Shown here: positions 19,766 to 29,660 of the stretch, one piece after another
How the letters are laid out: every line of letters starts with the position of its first letter
Numbering within the stretch: position 1 is the first letter of the stretch
DNA from: Rosistilla carotiformis
GTDB taxonomy: Bacteria > Planctomycetota > Planctomycetia > Pirellulales > Pirellulaceae
Direction: 5' to 3'
Length of the DNA: 64,000 nt
Assembly (NCBI RefSeq): GCF_007753095.1
Contig: NZ_CP036348.1
Coordinates: 3,534,001-3,598,000, forward strand
Program-made: the position numbers and the translations under genes
The notes under the pieces: model-generated
The model's input: only the letters and a program-made list of their open reading frames with translations
Told to the model about the DNA's origin: nothing
Databases searched by the model: none

Positions 19766-20554
19766 TCAGTTTCCGTCAAGCAAACTCACTTCATCGATTT
19801 GGACTTCGGTTTCCGGCGATGTGGGGCCGTAGACCTTCACCTCGCTACACTCGACGGCGCTGGCGTCCTGCGAGCTGGTCAACTCCACGCGAACCAACGA
19901 CGCATCGACCGCTTCGTTCAACCGCAACACATGCTCTTGCCCCACGGCGGTCAAGTCGATGGTTCCGACGTCGTAGAACGAACCGCCGCTGTTGGCGACG
20001 GAGATCGCAGCACGCGTGGCCCAATTGATCGAATCGCTCGGAGAGTAGGGATTGACCGTGATGAACTGGACCTTCGTTGGCGCTGCCAAGCGAATCGTCG
20101 CGGTTTCGGTCGTCGTTCCGATCGGGCTGGACCAGCTGCGTCCCGGCGAGCCATCGATCAAGTGCAACGCGCCCCAGTGGTATTCATCGTAGGCACTTGG
20201 TTTCGTCGAGACCGACCCACCGTTTTGCGAGCTGGCAAAGTTGGTTAGATCCATCGGATAGTCTCGCTCGGTTTCAGTGATCTTCCCAATCACCTCGATT
20301 CGCCCGCACTCCATCGCATCGCCGCCATAGTTCTCGATCAACGTAATCCGCAGGTAGCGAGCTTCGACCAGAGGCTGCAGATCGAATTCGATCGACTGAT
20401 CGTGCGGCGCGAGTTCAACCGACAGCATCGGTTGGAAATCGGTGAAGCTGTAGGTCGTCGAATATTCCACCCGAACGTTGCGGACCCAGTTTTTCGAGTC
20501 GGGACCGCCCGCGGGATTGATCCTCAGCTGGGTGATGTCGGCGATCTGATCGTT
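19766..20554 (-). pseudogene. Orphaned C-terminal discoidin part of the VWA gene
   Basis: 263 codons that continue in the same reading frame directly after the TAA at 20555-20557. The translation has two F5/8-type (discoidin) beta-sandwich copies. The first is cut by the stop: VSIVLAF before it, then NDQIADITQLRINP after it. This mirrors TATIRLAAPTKVQFITVNP in the second copy. There is no ribosome site for an independent start; the first internal candidate is a GTG at 20470. Unless the stop is read through, this segment is not translated. Best explained as a recent nonsense mutation, a sequence error, or recoding. Confidence 0.75.
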
Positions 20555-22591
20555 TTAAAACGCGAGCACTATCGATACCGGATTGCGTCCTGGAACTCGG
20601 TAGATCCCTCCATCTCGAAGCAAATTTTGCACGCCATGCTGTCGATCGTCCAACTGGCTCGGTGCATCGACGACACGACCACCGCGATCGATCGAGGCCA
20701 AGTCGTAGGGGCGGTTCTTCGCATGTTCCTGCTGAGCCAAAAGGTCGGCCAGTTGGCGTTCGACGTCTGCCTTCATCGATGCCAATTCATTGATCCGCCC
20801 CTCCGCATCGCTCAGTTCACGGTCGTATCGTCGTCCCTGTTCGGCAAGTTCTGCCGCCAGTGCATCGGCGCGATCGTTTGCCGCATCTCGCAGCGCGGCG
20901 AGGCGTTTCGCATCGTTTTTGGCGTTTTCGTTGGATCGATCCAACTGATCTGCCAACGACTTTTTCATTCGCTCTGCAGCGGCCAATTGATCGGTGGCCT
21001 GGCGAGCGGCCCGGTCCGCCTCACGCTGCAACGCAGCTAGATCCTGCGCCGATTTAGCGAGATCGGCCGCCAGCGCAGCTCCCTTCTTTCGTTCGGCATC
21101 AAGCGCCGCGGCGATCCGATCGCGATCCGCTTCGGCCGCCCGTTGCGTGTCCGCCAGCCTTGCGTTCTGGTCCGCCAAATCCTTTGCGTTTTTCATCGAC
21201 TCCGCCAGTTGCTTGGCAGTCTCGGCCGCTTTGTCTCGAAGCGCATCCTTTTGCTTTTCCGCTTCGGCTAGCGCCTTGGCGTGTTCGGCTTGTAGATCCC
21301 GCTGTTGCTTCTTGGCGGCATCAAGCGCCGCAGCGGCGGCATCGGCCGCTTGGTTCAACGCAGCGATCTCTTTCATCCGGTCGTCGAGCTTTTCGCGGAG
21401 CGCGTCCTGCTTTTGGCCGGCATCGGCAAGGGCGTTTTTGTGCTCAGCTTGCAGATCTACGTGCGCCTTCTTCGCCGATTCGAGCGCCGCCGCCGCAGCA
21501 TCCGCTGCCTTGTTCAGATCCCCGATTTCCTTCATGCGGTCGGCCAGCGAACGCTCCATATCCTGAAGCTTCTCGCTGGCGAGATCCTTTTCGTTTGCCA
21601 ACCGATCGGCCAACGCTTGGGCTTCCTGACGCTGACGCTCGCGATCGGCAAGCTGCTTGTCCAACTCGGCCGCTCGCGCTCGCTGCGCCGCCAGTTCCGC
21701 TTCCTTTTGCTTGGCGAGATCCTTCAGACGCTGTTGAGCTTCGTTGATCTGGTCGGTAACCGATTTCAACGCCCCTTTGAGATCCTCTGGAGAACTTGCA
21801 CCTTGGTACTTTCCTCCGCCCAACCGCGCGATATTCTCCAACTGACGGCGGGTGTCGTCATCGACATCGAAGCCGACGACATGGAATTCGATGTTGTGCT
21901 TGGCCGCCAATTTTCTGGCTTCCGCGGCGGGGTCGCCACCGCAAGTCTCTTTGCCGTCGCTGATCAGCACGATTCCAGTATACGCATCCATCTTGCTGTC
22001 GAGCACTTCGCCAGCGACACGCAATGATTTCGCGATCGGGGTCCAGCCCCGTGGCTGAAGTCCCAGCACGAACTGCCGCAGTTCGGCTTTGTCGGCACCG
22101 CCCAGCGGAGTCAACGGTCGGCCGATCATGACCGCTTCGCATTTCTCTTCGACATTGTGTCCATAGACGATCACAGACGTTGGCATCCCAATTGGGATCA
22201 TGTCGATCAGCTCCGCAACCGTGGTTTTGGCAACCTCCATTTTCGATTGACCGTTCCTGGCCGGTTCATTCATGCTGTTGCTGCAATCAAAGATCAAGAT
22301 GAAATCGGTGATCACATCCTTCGACCGCACGCGATCCTGTTGGAATGCCGCGATCACCGCTTCGGAGGCGCCCGCTTTACGAAGCTCTTCGATTTGGGCG
22401 AGGTCGACGACATACACGATCGGCGATTCTTCGATCTGCCGAATCAAGGTGGCATCGTCCACACCGGCTTTCACTTTGTTGAGCAATTGCTCATACGAGA
22501 CGGCTTCTTGAGCGAAGGAAAGATTCGGCAACAGCAACAACAGCAGGGTGACGTAGGTGACGATCCGCCAATTGGATCTAGACGAACACAT
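20555..22591 (-). CDS. Exported VWA / coiled-coil protein, ends at in-frame stop
   Basis: 678 residues from the ATG at 22591, chosen for its signal peptide (ending LLLLLPNLSFAQ). A helical region of about 80 residues precedes a von Willebrand A domain with a metal-ion-dependent adhesion site: DCSNS, the Thr of GWTPIA, and SDGKET. A long Ala/Lys/Glu-rich coiled coil follows, including two near-identical 53-residue units. The last about 50 residues are the start of a discoidin domain, broken by TAA. Expected to be periplasmic or surface adhesion or scaffold. It is divergent from the ECF sigma factor gene with 657 bases between starts. Confidence 0.82.
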   Translation of the reverse strand: MCSSRSNWRIVTYVTLLLLLLPNLSFAQEAVSYEQLLNKVKAGVDDATLIRQIEESPIVYVVDLAQIEELRKAGASEAVIAAFQQDRVRSKDVITDFILIFDCSNSMNEPARNGQSKMEVAKTTVAELIDMIPIGMPTSVIVYGHNVEEKCEAVMIGRPLTPLGGADKAELRQFVLGLQPRGWTPIAKSLRVAGEVLDSKMDAYTGIVLISDGKETCGGDPAAEARKLAAKHNIEFHVVGFDVDDDTRRQLENIARLGGGKYQGASSPEDLKGALKSVTDQINEAQQRLKDLAKQKEAELAAQRARAAELDKQLADRERQRQEAQALADRLANEKDLASEKLQDMERSLADRMKEIGDLNKAADAAAAALESAKKAHVDLQAEHKNALADAGQKQDALREKLDDRMKEIAALNQAADAAAAALDAAKKQQRDLQAEHAKALAEAEKQKDALRDKAAETAKQLAESMKNAKDLADQNARLADTQRAAEADRDRIAAALDAERKKGAALAADLAKSAQDLAALQREADRAARQATDQLAAAERMKKSLADQLDRSNENAKNDAKRLAALRDAANDRADALAAELAEQGRRYDRELSDAEGRINELASMKADVERQLADLLAQQEHAKNRPYDLASIDRGGRVVDAPSQLDDRQHGVQNLLRDGGIYRVPGRNPVSIVLAF
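21230..21547 (-). repeat. Two tandem 53-residue coiled-coil repeats
   Basis: Inside the VWA protein, two consecutive 159-base units (21389-21547 and 21230-21388) encode LxDRMKEIxxLNxAADAAAA, then a DLQAEHxxAL core and KQDALRxK ends. They differ at roughly a quarter of positions. A degenerate third unit follows. This is an expandable heptad rod. Confidence 0.8.
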
Positions 22592-23248
22592 AGTTCGGGA
22601 ACTCCGTGACAAGGTGCGTGAATAGGAAGAGTGGCGCGCTTTGGTGTCCGTACAACAAACCTTTGGCTGCCACCGTAGCACGCGAAATGCATCGGAACGA
22701 ACTTTAGAAATTGTTCCGATCACGCTGCCTTGGAAGCACAGAAAACCATTGCATAGTGGAGCCAGATCTCACGGTTGTCGGCGATGAATTCAGTCGCAGG
22801 TCACCGGCATTAAACGGCGTTGAGCCGCGGAATACTTGCGATGAGAGCGTGATGTTCACGGTTTCGGTCCGCACAAATATCCACATTGCGAACGGGGTGC
22901 ATCTGAACACTAAAAGTTTTTTGTTTGTTCCTGGATGTTGCGTATGCTCGCAATCTGCAGCTTGCCTATATTGACAGGTCGATGGTTTGCGATGGATCCT
23001 GTCGGTGCGGTCACTACGCCATCGTCGATTCCTGGTAATCGCCGCTTGGCGACGCGGCGTTGTTTGCTAAGCCCTGCGGCGGCACGTTGCGACGCTTGGT
23101 AGGGAAAGGGGACGAGATCGCCCCAAATGACTATTCAATGTCGGCGGAATGAGGCACAATGAGCGCGAGTTCGACTTGGATTGCAATCGGTATCGCACCG
23201 TTTGCAGATTGCAATCGCCCACGGATCCCTGGCTCCATTTGACCCGCG
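22592..23248. other. Long divergent intergenic region
   Basis: 657 bases between the VWA gene and the ECF sigma gene. It is more AT-rich around 22900-22980 than its surroundings. A TTGACA occurs at 22971-22976 on the plus strand but has no good -10 at standard distance. An 87-codon open frame at 22711-22974 has no coding character. Probably regulatory for both genes. Confidence 0.4.
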
Positions 23249-23875
23249 ATGGAAAACGACGAAACCACGCTCGATGTTCAACGGTATCTCGGCGAATTGG
23301 CGAATCTGGATGGGAACGCTCCGGCGGAGCCGATCATCCGCGCGTTGATTGCCCGGTCGGTCGGTCGGTTGCATCTTTTGTGTGAAACGTTGTTGGTCCG
23401 CAGCTACCCTCGGTTGATGCAACCACCGTTGAACCTTCAGTCGGAGGAAATGCTCAGCGCGGTTGTGGATCGCTTGATGAAAGCGATGCGTGAAGTTCGG
23501 CCCAAAACGGTCCGCCAATTTTTTGGTTTGGCGAACCAACACATGCGTTGGGAGTTGAATGATCTGGCGCGTCGGTTGGACAAATATCCCGCCGATCGTG
23601 AACTGGATGCATCGGGGATTGTTTCGCCGGAACCGAGTGGATCGCAACTGAGTCAAAACGCGATGCGGATGCTGTCGGCCATCGACGGGCTGCCTGAGGA
23701 CGAACGGGAAGTGTTTGGGCTCGTGCGGATCCAAGGGATGACGCAAACCGAAGCGGCGGATTTGTTGGATGTGTCTCCGAAAACGATTCAACGACGGTTA
23801 AACCGTGGGGTGATCATGTTGGCGGCAACGTTGGATGATTTGAATCCCGATGCTCGGCCGGTTCGCGACGTTTAG
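23249..23875 (+). CDS. ECF-type RNA polymerase sigma factor
   Basis: 208 residues of the planctomycete ECF sigma type. The sigma-2 region runs over about residues 28-115 (IIRALIARSVGRLHLLCETLL and FFGLANQHMRWELNDLARR). The sigma-4 region with its helix-turn-helix is at about 135-195 (GLPEDEREVFGLVRIQGMTQ, then EAADLLDVSPKTIQRRLNRG). It is followed 65 bases later by a Ser/Thr kinase gene, a pairing typical of planctomycete signalling in which the kinase is thought to control the sigma factor. No anti-sigma factor is adjacent. Confidence 0.9.
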   Translation: MENDETTLDVQRYLGELANLDGNAPAEPIIRALIARSVGRLHLLCETLLVRSYPRLMQPPLNLQSEEMLSAVVDRLMKAMREVRPKTVRQFFGLANQHMRWELNDLARRLDKYPADRELDASGIVSPEPSGSQLSQNAMRMLSAIDGLPEDEREVFGLVRIQGMTQTEAADLLDVSPKTIQRRLNRGVIMLAATLDDLNPDARPVRDV

Positions 23876-23940
23876 AAGGTCTGCGAAGCGTTTACAACAA
23901 TTCAGAGCATCGGCGGAGAGATCGCTCGAAAGCTGGATCC

Positions 23941-26322
23941 ATGAGTTACGAATCGCAAGTCGACGCTCTCCTTGAAGAGCTTCTCGAGTCCCACCGTTCT
24001 GTTGAGGAGGTGTGCGCAGAGCAGCCCGAATGGATCGATGAGGTTCGGCGCAGATACCTCAAGGTTCGCAGCATCGAAGCTCAGATCGGAGATCTATTTC
24101 CCGATACCGACAGTACCGGCCAACGCTCCGACGCCCGTAGCGCGGGGCAACCGACGACTCTTCCCGAGCTTCCCGGGTATGAGGTCCATGCAATTCTTGG
24201 ACACGGTGGGATGGGCGTGGTGTACCAGGCACGCCACCTGAAATTGAATCGGCCGGTGGCAATCAAGATGTTGTTGGCCGGAGCGTACGCGAGCAACATG
24301 GAATTGTTGCGATTCGAGCGGGAGGCCGAATCGATCGCTGGTTTGAGGCACCCTCACATCGTACAGATCTACGATGTGGGAGAGGTTCTCGGCCGCCCGT
24401 TCTATACGATGGAATTGGTCGAAGGGGGCACGCTGTCGAAAAAACTCGCGGACCAACCGGTGTCGGTCCGAGAAGCTGCGGAGACGCTTGCGACCTTGGC
24501 GATTGCGGTGCAAGCTGCGCACGAAGGGGGGATCGTGCATCGCGATCTCAAGCCTGCCAACATCCTGCTGACACGTGACGGGATTCTAAAGATCAGCGAC
24601 TTTGGATTGGCGCGTCGAGTCGATTTGGATGCAGGGTTGACGATGACAGGCGCTCGGATGGGCACACCCAGCTATATGGCTCCGGAACAGGTTTCCGGCG
24701 GATTAGTCGGTCCTACGGTCGACATCTATGCGTTGGGAACGTTGTTGTATGAGATGCTTGCCGGGCGACCGCCGTTTCGTGGTGAGAACGTTATCGAAAC
24801 CGAACGGCGTTTGATTTCCGAGGAGCCGTTGCCACCATCGCGGATCAATCAAAATGTGCCTCCCGACCTCGAAACGATTTGTCTGAAATGTCTCGAAAAA
24901 GAGCCACTCCAGCGTTACCCCACCGCCGCGGCCTTGGCGGACGACCTTCAGCGGTTCCTTCGTTACGAACCGATTGCCGCGCGGCCGGTCGGTCGCACGA
25001 CGCGAATCTGGCGTTGGATTCATCGCAGCCCGACGACGGCTGCGTTGATCGTGACCGCTGTTGCATTGTGTGGAATGTTGGCGATCTATGGTATGCGAGA
25101 ACTGGCGTTGGTCGCCGGAACTCGGGCGGAGAAGGCACGCTTGATGGCGCGGTTGGAATCGGGGCTGGAGTTGGAGCGGCAGGGACGTTATGCCGAAACA
25201 CGGGCTCTGTTGGGTAAATTGGGAGACGGTGGCCACATCGACTTACGGCGACGGATCGATCACGCGGTCGCCAATCTCGATATCGTCGAAGCGCTTGACG
25301 CATTGCGGTTACACCGTGTTTCAGTGATCGACGGCCGCTACGACGAACAATTCAATCAGACCTTTGCCGACGGACGTTATGAGGCCCTGTTCTCCGACCT
25401 GAAAATCGGCAGCCCTGGAGACGTGGATTCGGAAGTTGCAGCACGGATCGATACGTCGGATTTCAAGCGTTCATTGATTGCGGCATTGGACGATTGGGCC
25501 GTATGCGCAAGCGACCCAACACGACGAGATTGGCTGTTGCGCGTGGCCTGTCTTGCCGATCGAGACCCCACCGGACTCCGCGATCGGATACGCGATCCAT
25601 CGACGTGGCTCGATCCTCCGACGCTGACAGAACTCTCCCAAGCCGCGTTGGATGCCAAGCTTTCGGTTCAGTTGTTGCGAGCGATTGGAGATCGCATCGG
25701 GGATGCGGGAATGGACACGATTGCGTTTCGCAAACAAGTGCAACTGGCGCACGCGGATGACTTCTTGGCCAACTTTACGCTTGCCGATGATCTTCGTGAA
25801 CGCGAGCCCGCCGAGGCGGTCCGATACTATCAAGCCGCGTTGGCGATCCGCCCTCAAGCGTCCTTGGCGCACAATAACCTGGGGATGGCCTTGGCGAAAC
25901 TGGGCCGTAAGCCGGAGGCGGTTGCGTTTTTCAAAGCAGCGCTGCGGATCGACCCCAAATTTGTGTTGGCGTACTACAATCTGGGGCTTATTTTCGCAGC
26001 GGAAGGAAAGACCCGCGAATCGATCGAACAGTTTCGAAACGCGCTGATGATCGATCCCAACGTCGCTTTTGCACACTATCAATTGGGCCGCGTGACCGCC
26101 ACTGAAGGCGATCACTTGCAGGCGATCGAGTCGTTCCGAAAAGCAACCCGGATCGATCCGATGTATGCCGCTGCATTTGGCGCGATGGGAGAGTCCTTTT
26201 TAGCAATCGAGCGCCGGGACGACGCAGAACACGCATTGAAACAATGCCTTCAATGGTTGCCGGCCAAAGATCCTATGCGCGCCCGCTGGGAAGCCCTACT
26301 GGAACAGTGCGGTAATTCGTGA
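23941..26322 (+). CDS. Membrane Ser/Thr protein kinase with TPRs
   Basis: 793 residues. A short N-terminal helix region precedes the kinase domain: Gly loop GHGGMG at 87-92, Lys109 in AIKML, HRDLKPAN from His200, DFG with Asp220, and GTPSYMAPEQ. A single transmembrane helix lies at about 364-384. The C-terminal part, outside the membrane, is mostly helical and ends with at least four TPR units (about 620-780, such as ASLAHNNLGMALAKLGRKPE). All catalytic residues are present. Co-transcribed with the upstream ECF sigma factor, which is its likely target. Confidence 0.94.
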   Translation: MSYESQVDALLEELLESHRSVEEVCAEQPEWIDEVRRRYLKVRSIEAQIGDLFPDTDSTGQRSDARSAGQPTTLPELPGYEVHAILGHGGMGVVYQARHLKLNRPVAIKMLLAGAYASNMELLRFEREAESIAGLRHPHIVQIYDVGEVLGRPFYTMELVEGGTLSKKLADQPVSVREAAETLATLAIAVQAAHEGGIVHRDLKPANILLTRDGILKISDFGLARRVDLDAGLTMTGARMGTPSYMAPEQVSGGLVGPTVDIYALGTLLYEMLAGRPPFRGENVIETERRLISEEPLPPSRINQNVPPDLETICLKCLEKEPLQRYPTAAALADDLQRFLRYEPIAARPVGRTTRIWRWIHRSPTTAALIVTAVALCGMLAIYGMRELALVAGTRAEKARLMARLESGLELERQGRYAETRALLGKLGDGGHIDLRRRIDHAVANLDIVEALDALRLHRVSVIDGRYDEQFNQTFADGRYEALFSDLKIGSPGDVDSEVAARIDTSDFKRSLIAALDDWAVCASDPTRRDWLLRVACLADRDPTGLRDRIRDPSTWLDPPTLTELSQAALDAKLSVQLLRAIGDRIGDAGMDTIAFRKQVQLAHADDFLANFTLADDLREREPAEAVRYYQAALAIRPQASLAHNNLGMALAKLGRKPEAVAFFKAALRIDPKFVLAYYNLGLIFAAEGKTRESIEQFRNALMIDPNVAFAHYQLGRVTATEGDHLQAIESFRKATRIDPMYAAAFGAMGESFLAIERRDDAEHALKQCLQWLPAKDPMRARWEALLEQCGNS

Positions 26323-26354
26323 TCCCAGTGACGACGGGCGAGGACGCTTAAGTC

Positions 26355-27053
26355 CTAGGCGAGGTCAAACAGCATGATCTCGGCGTCGCTGGTCGCATTG
26401 ATTTTCAACATCGATTCGTCCTCAATCGCGGCCCCGGCGCCCGCTTCCAACTGGGCGGCGTTAAGCGAAACCGCACCCCGCAAAACTTGCAGCCAGACGT
26501 ACCGGCTATCGGCGATGGCGAAGTCGAGCGATGCGCCGTGGTCGAGCTTCGAAAGATAGAGCATCGCGTCCTGTTGAATCGACATCGACCCGTCGCGTCC
26601 GTCCGGCGAGGCGACCAACCGCAGCGAATTCTTCAATTCGTTGTCGGCAAATCGGCGACGTTCGCTACTGGGGCGAACATCGCGATGCTTGGGTAGCAAC
26701 CAGAATTGATAAAAGTGTGCCGACTGATGACCCGAAGGATTGAACTCGCTGTGAGAGATCCCGGTCCCGGCGCTGATACGTTGCAGTTCGCCCGTTTGCA
26801 CGACCTCGCCGGTTTCCATCCAGTCCTTCAACTCCAGCGTCCCGTCGAGCACGTAGGAGACGATTTCCATGTTGGCATGGCTGTGGTGTCCGAAGCCTTG
26901 TCCGGCGGCGACACGATCTTCGTTCATCACACGCAACGCGCGAAATCCCATGTGATTTTGATCATGGTACGACGCAAAAGAAAAGGTGTGGTAGGAATTC
27001 AGCCTGCCGAAGTCGGCGTGACCGCGTTCTTCGGATTTGCGAAGTTTAATCAT
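26355..27053 (-). CDS. Pirin family protein
   Basis: 232 residues from the ATG at 27053; the open frame upstream is non-conserved. The bicupin family signature is clear: SYHTFSFASY, GFGHHSHANMEIVSYVLDG, and GTGISHSEFNPS. Metal ligands would be His57, His59, His101 and Glu103. Bacterial pirins are cytoplasmic and some are quercetin dioxygenases; the substrate is unknown here. It converges on the kinase gene. Confidence 0.92.
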   Translation of the reverse strand: MIKLRKSEERGHADFGRLNSYHTFSFASYHDQNHMGFRALRVMNEDRVAAGQGFGHHSHANMEIVSYVLDGTLELKDWMETGEVVQTGELQRISAGTGISHSEFNPSGHQSAHFYQFWLLPKHRDVRPSSERRRFADNELKNSLRLVASPDGRDGSMSIQQDAMLYLSKLDHGASLDFAIADSRYVWLQVLRGAVSLNAAQLEAGAGAAIEDESMLKINATSDAEIMLFDLA

Positions 27054-27559
27054 CGATACGGGTCTTAAGAAAAGAGAATGTGGTGGGATCGCAGCCGAGG
27101 GAGTCAGCACGGATCGTCGTATAGTTGCCCCGTCGTCACACATCGGGCCTTGGATTCGGCCATCGAACTGCCCGGTTGGGAAGCGTCGATTGCCGGAACC
27201 ATGGCCTCGCACTAGTACTAAGCGTCAACGGTGGACAGAAAGGGCCAAATAACTCTTCTTGGGTGACGGATGTCCACCGGATAGCCCGTTTCGTGTTGAA
27301 GATCTGCCGGTATTCGTGGCTCTCCGGGGCGGTTTGGCGGAACTCATCGGCGCGATAGAATGCAGGCCCCGATGCGTTTAGGTGGTGGTTGTTGCCCTTT
27401 GCGGCACTGCGCAGCGCCACCACGCGACCCTCGAGGTTGCACGGCGATCGTGAACGCTGCGATCTGCCGCAACGCTATATTGGTGGGGCCGCGATCACAT
27501 GCGGTAAACCACATGTGACGCGTTGACCAACGACTCTCTTCAACGACAAGAACCCGAAT
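27054..27559. other. Intergenic region upstream of pgi
   Basis: 506 bases between divergent pirin and pgi genes. A possible small minus-strand frame of 95 codons (27136-27423) contains a peptide with some coding look but no family and no ribosome site. A candidate operator for pgi lies at 27495-27518. Otherwise nothing is seen. Confidence 0.4.
27476..27518 (+). promoter_or_regulatory. Candidate pgi promoter -10 and operator palindrome
   Basis: TATATT at 27476-27481 could be a -10 box; the matching -35 is poor. Just downstream is a perfect 7-bp inverted repeat TCACATG (27495-27501) and CATGTGA (27512-27518) with a 10-base spacer, placed about 40 bases before the ATG. Suggestive only. Confidence 0.25.
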
Positions 27560-29197
27560 ATGACTCAAACTGAATCGTCATTGACCGCCAACTCGGCATG
27601 GCAAACGCTGCAATCGCATCATGCACAAATCAGCAATGTGCATATGAGGGAACTCTTCTCTGCGGATCCCGATCGCGGGCAACGTCTGACTGCTGAAGCG
27701 TTGGGGATTTATCTGGACTATTCGAAAAATCGAATCACCGACGAGACGGTAAAGCTGTTGGTGGAGCTCGCGGAACGGTCGGGATTGCGCTCGCGGATCG
27801 ACGCGATGTTCCGTGGCGACAAGATCAACGCCACCGAAGAACGGGCGGTGCTGCATGTTGCGTTGCGGGCGGCTAAAGATCAATCGATTGTTGTCGATGG
27901 GGAGGATGTCGTCCCCGAAGTGCATGCGGTGCTCGACAAGATGGCGGCGTTTTGCGACCGCGTTCGTAGTGGTCAGTGGAAAGGCCATACCGGAAAGTCG
28001 ATCCGCACGATCGTGAACATCGGGATCGGCGGTTCGGATCTCGGCCCCGTGATGGCTTATGAAGCGTTGCGGCACTACAGCCAGCGGGATCTGCAATTCC
28101 GTTTTGTCTCCAACATCGACGGCACGGACCTGGCCGAAGCACTCCAGGATCTCGACCCCGCCGAGACGCTGTTTATCGTCGCATCGAAGACCTTTACGAC
28201 GCAGGAAACCTTAACGAATGCGCACTCAGCGCGTCGGTGGTGTTTGGATGGACTGGGGGATGAAGCGGCGATCGCCAAGCATTTTGTCGCCGTTTCCACC
28301 AATGCCGAACAAGTTGCCGCCTTTGGTATCGATACCGCCAACATGTTTGGTTTCTGGGATTGGGTCGGCGGACGTTACTCGTTCGATTCAGCGATTGGGC
28401 TGTCGTTGATGCTGTCGATTGGGCCAGTGCAATTCCGTGAGATGTTGGCCGGAATGCACGCCATGGATACCCACTTCCAGACCGCCCCGTTTGATCAGAA
28501 CTTGCCTGTCCTGCTGGCTCTGCTGGGCATTTGGTACAACAACTTCTTCGATGCCCAATCGGTCGCGATCCTCCCCTACGATCACTACCTCGGAAAGCTG
28601 ACCGCCTATTTGCAGCAGCTGGACATGGAGAGCAACGGCAAGCAGGTCGATCTGGAAGGCAACGCCGTCGATTACCAGACCGGTCCGATCATCTGGGGTG
28701 CTCCGGGGACCAACGGCCAGCACGCTTTCTACCAGTTGATCCATCAAGGGACCAAGATGATCCCATGCGACTTCATCGGGTTCTGCGAAACCTTGAACCC
28801 GTTGGGCAATCACCACGACCTTCTGATGGCGAACTTCTTCGCGCAGACGGAAGCGTTGGCGATGGGCAAAACCGAAGCCGAGGTCCGTGCCGATGGTGTC
28901 GACGAATTCCAAGTGCCGCACCGGATCTTCGCGGGCAACCATCCGACCAACACGATCCTGATGGGACGTTTGACTTCGGAGTCGTTTGGTCAATTGATCG
29001 CGATGTACGAACACAAGGTCTTTGTTCAAGGAGCGATTTGGAATATCAATTCGTTCGACCAGTGGGGCGTGGAATTGGGCAAAGTTTTGGCGAAGAAGAT
29101 CGTTCCTGAATTGGCCCCCAGTGGGTCGGAACCGCTGCAGCATGACAGCTCCACCAACGCACTCATCGAACGTTACCGCAGCGGGAAGAAGAGTTAA
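27560..29197 (+). CDS. pgi: Glucose-6-phosphate isomerase
   Basis: 545 residues, the usual length of the long (E. coli-like) form. It interconverts glucose-6-phosphate and fructose-6-phosphate in glycolysis and gluconeogenesis, in the cytoplasm. Family motifs are all present: [30 protein letters not shown], the signature block [19 protein letters not shown] with the catalytic Glu/His neighbourhood, and [11 protein letters not shown]. No frameshift or missing motif. Stands alone. Confidence 0.97.
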   Translation: MTQTESSLTANSAWQTLQSHHAQISNVHMRELFSADPDRGQRLTAEALGIYLDYSKNRITDETVKLLVELAERSGLRSRIDAMFRGDKINATEERAVLHVALRAAKDQSIVVDGEDVVPEVHAVLDKMAAFCDRVRSGQWKGHTGKSIRTIVNIGIGGSDLGPVMAYEALRHYSQRDLQFRFVSNIDGTDLAEALQDLDPAETLFIVASKTFTTQETLTNAHSARRWCLDGLGDEAAIAKHFVAVSTNAEQVAAFGIDTANMFGFWDWVGGRYSFDSAIGLSLMLSIGPVQFREMLAGMHAMDTHFQTAPFDQNLPVLLALLGIWYNNFFDAQSVAILPYDHYLGKLTAYLQQLDMESNGKQVDLEGNAVDYQTGPIIWGAPGTNGQHAFYQLIHQGTKMIPCDFIGFCETLNPLGNHHDLLMANFFAQTEALAMGKTEAEVRADGVDEFQVPHRIFAGNHPTNTILMGRLTSESFGQLIAMYEHKVFVQGAIWNINSFDQWGVELGKVLAKKIVPELAPSGSEPLQHDSSTNALIERYRSGKKS

Positions 29198-29230
29198 TCG
29201 CGCAGCGACTTGCTAAAGAGAAGAGGACAC

Positions 29231-29256
29231 GCTGCCGATGCGAGAACGTCGGCAGC
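29231..29256 (+). terminator. pgi: Hairpin after pgi
   Basis: Perfect 8-bp inverted repeat GCTGCCGA / TCGGCAGC around a 10-base loop, 33 bases after the pgi stop. There is no T-run, so an intrinsic terminator is possible but not standard. Confidence 0.3.
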
Positions 29257-29395
29257 AGCTAACCTCGGATGTTCCGTCGATCGCGGCGAATGCAACGGAA
29301 GCGAGGCGGATCGTCTCCCGATGCGGCGTGCTGCAACGCCGTGCGAATCGGGATGGACGTATGGACTGCCGACGCCACCTAGCGAGAATTCAGGG

Positions 29396-29656
29396 CTACG
29401 CGACGTTGACGCGATTCACGATCGTCACGCCCAGCGGACGAATCGCTTCTTGGACGGCTTGTTTGAGGAAATAGGACATCACCCGGCCGTCGATCTCCAA
29501 GCTACCGTCGGCGTCTTCGCGGATCGTTAGCCCATGGTGACCGTAACGAAAGTGTGGACTGCTGGCCAACAGGGCGTAAGCGTTGTCGATCGTTGGGGAC
29601 GCGGCCAAATCCCGCCGCATCGGCACTTCCAAAGTCCCTGGAATATCGGTTCGCAT
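29396..29656 (-). CDS. Small BON-like protein
   Basis: 86 residues from the ATG at 29656, 4 bases after the stop of the upstream small gene and preceded by an AAAAGGTGG ribosome site. The C-terminal 50 residues (GLTIREDADGSLEIDGRVMS, then YFLKQAVQEAIRPLGVTIVN) have the strand-helix-strand pattern of a BON domain, with the usual G-x-V turn and terminal V-x-NRV. The BON assignment is by pattern only. The frame continues upstream, overlapping the other gene, without coding character. Confidence 0.6.
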   Translation of the reverse strand: MRTDIPGTLEVPMRRDLAASPTIDNAYALLASSPHFRYGHHGLTIREDADGSLEIDGRVMSYFLKQAVQEAIRPLGVTIVNRVNVA

Positions 29657-29660
29657 CGCG

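Noticed and set aside
22711-22974. 87-codon frame between the VWA gene and the sigma gene
   Set aside because: No ribosome site, no coding composition, no family.
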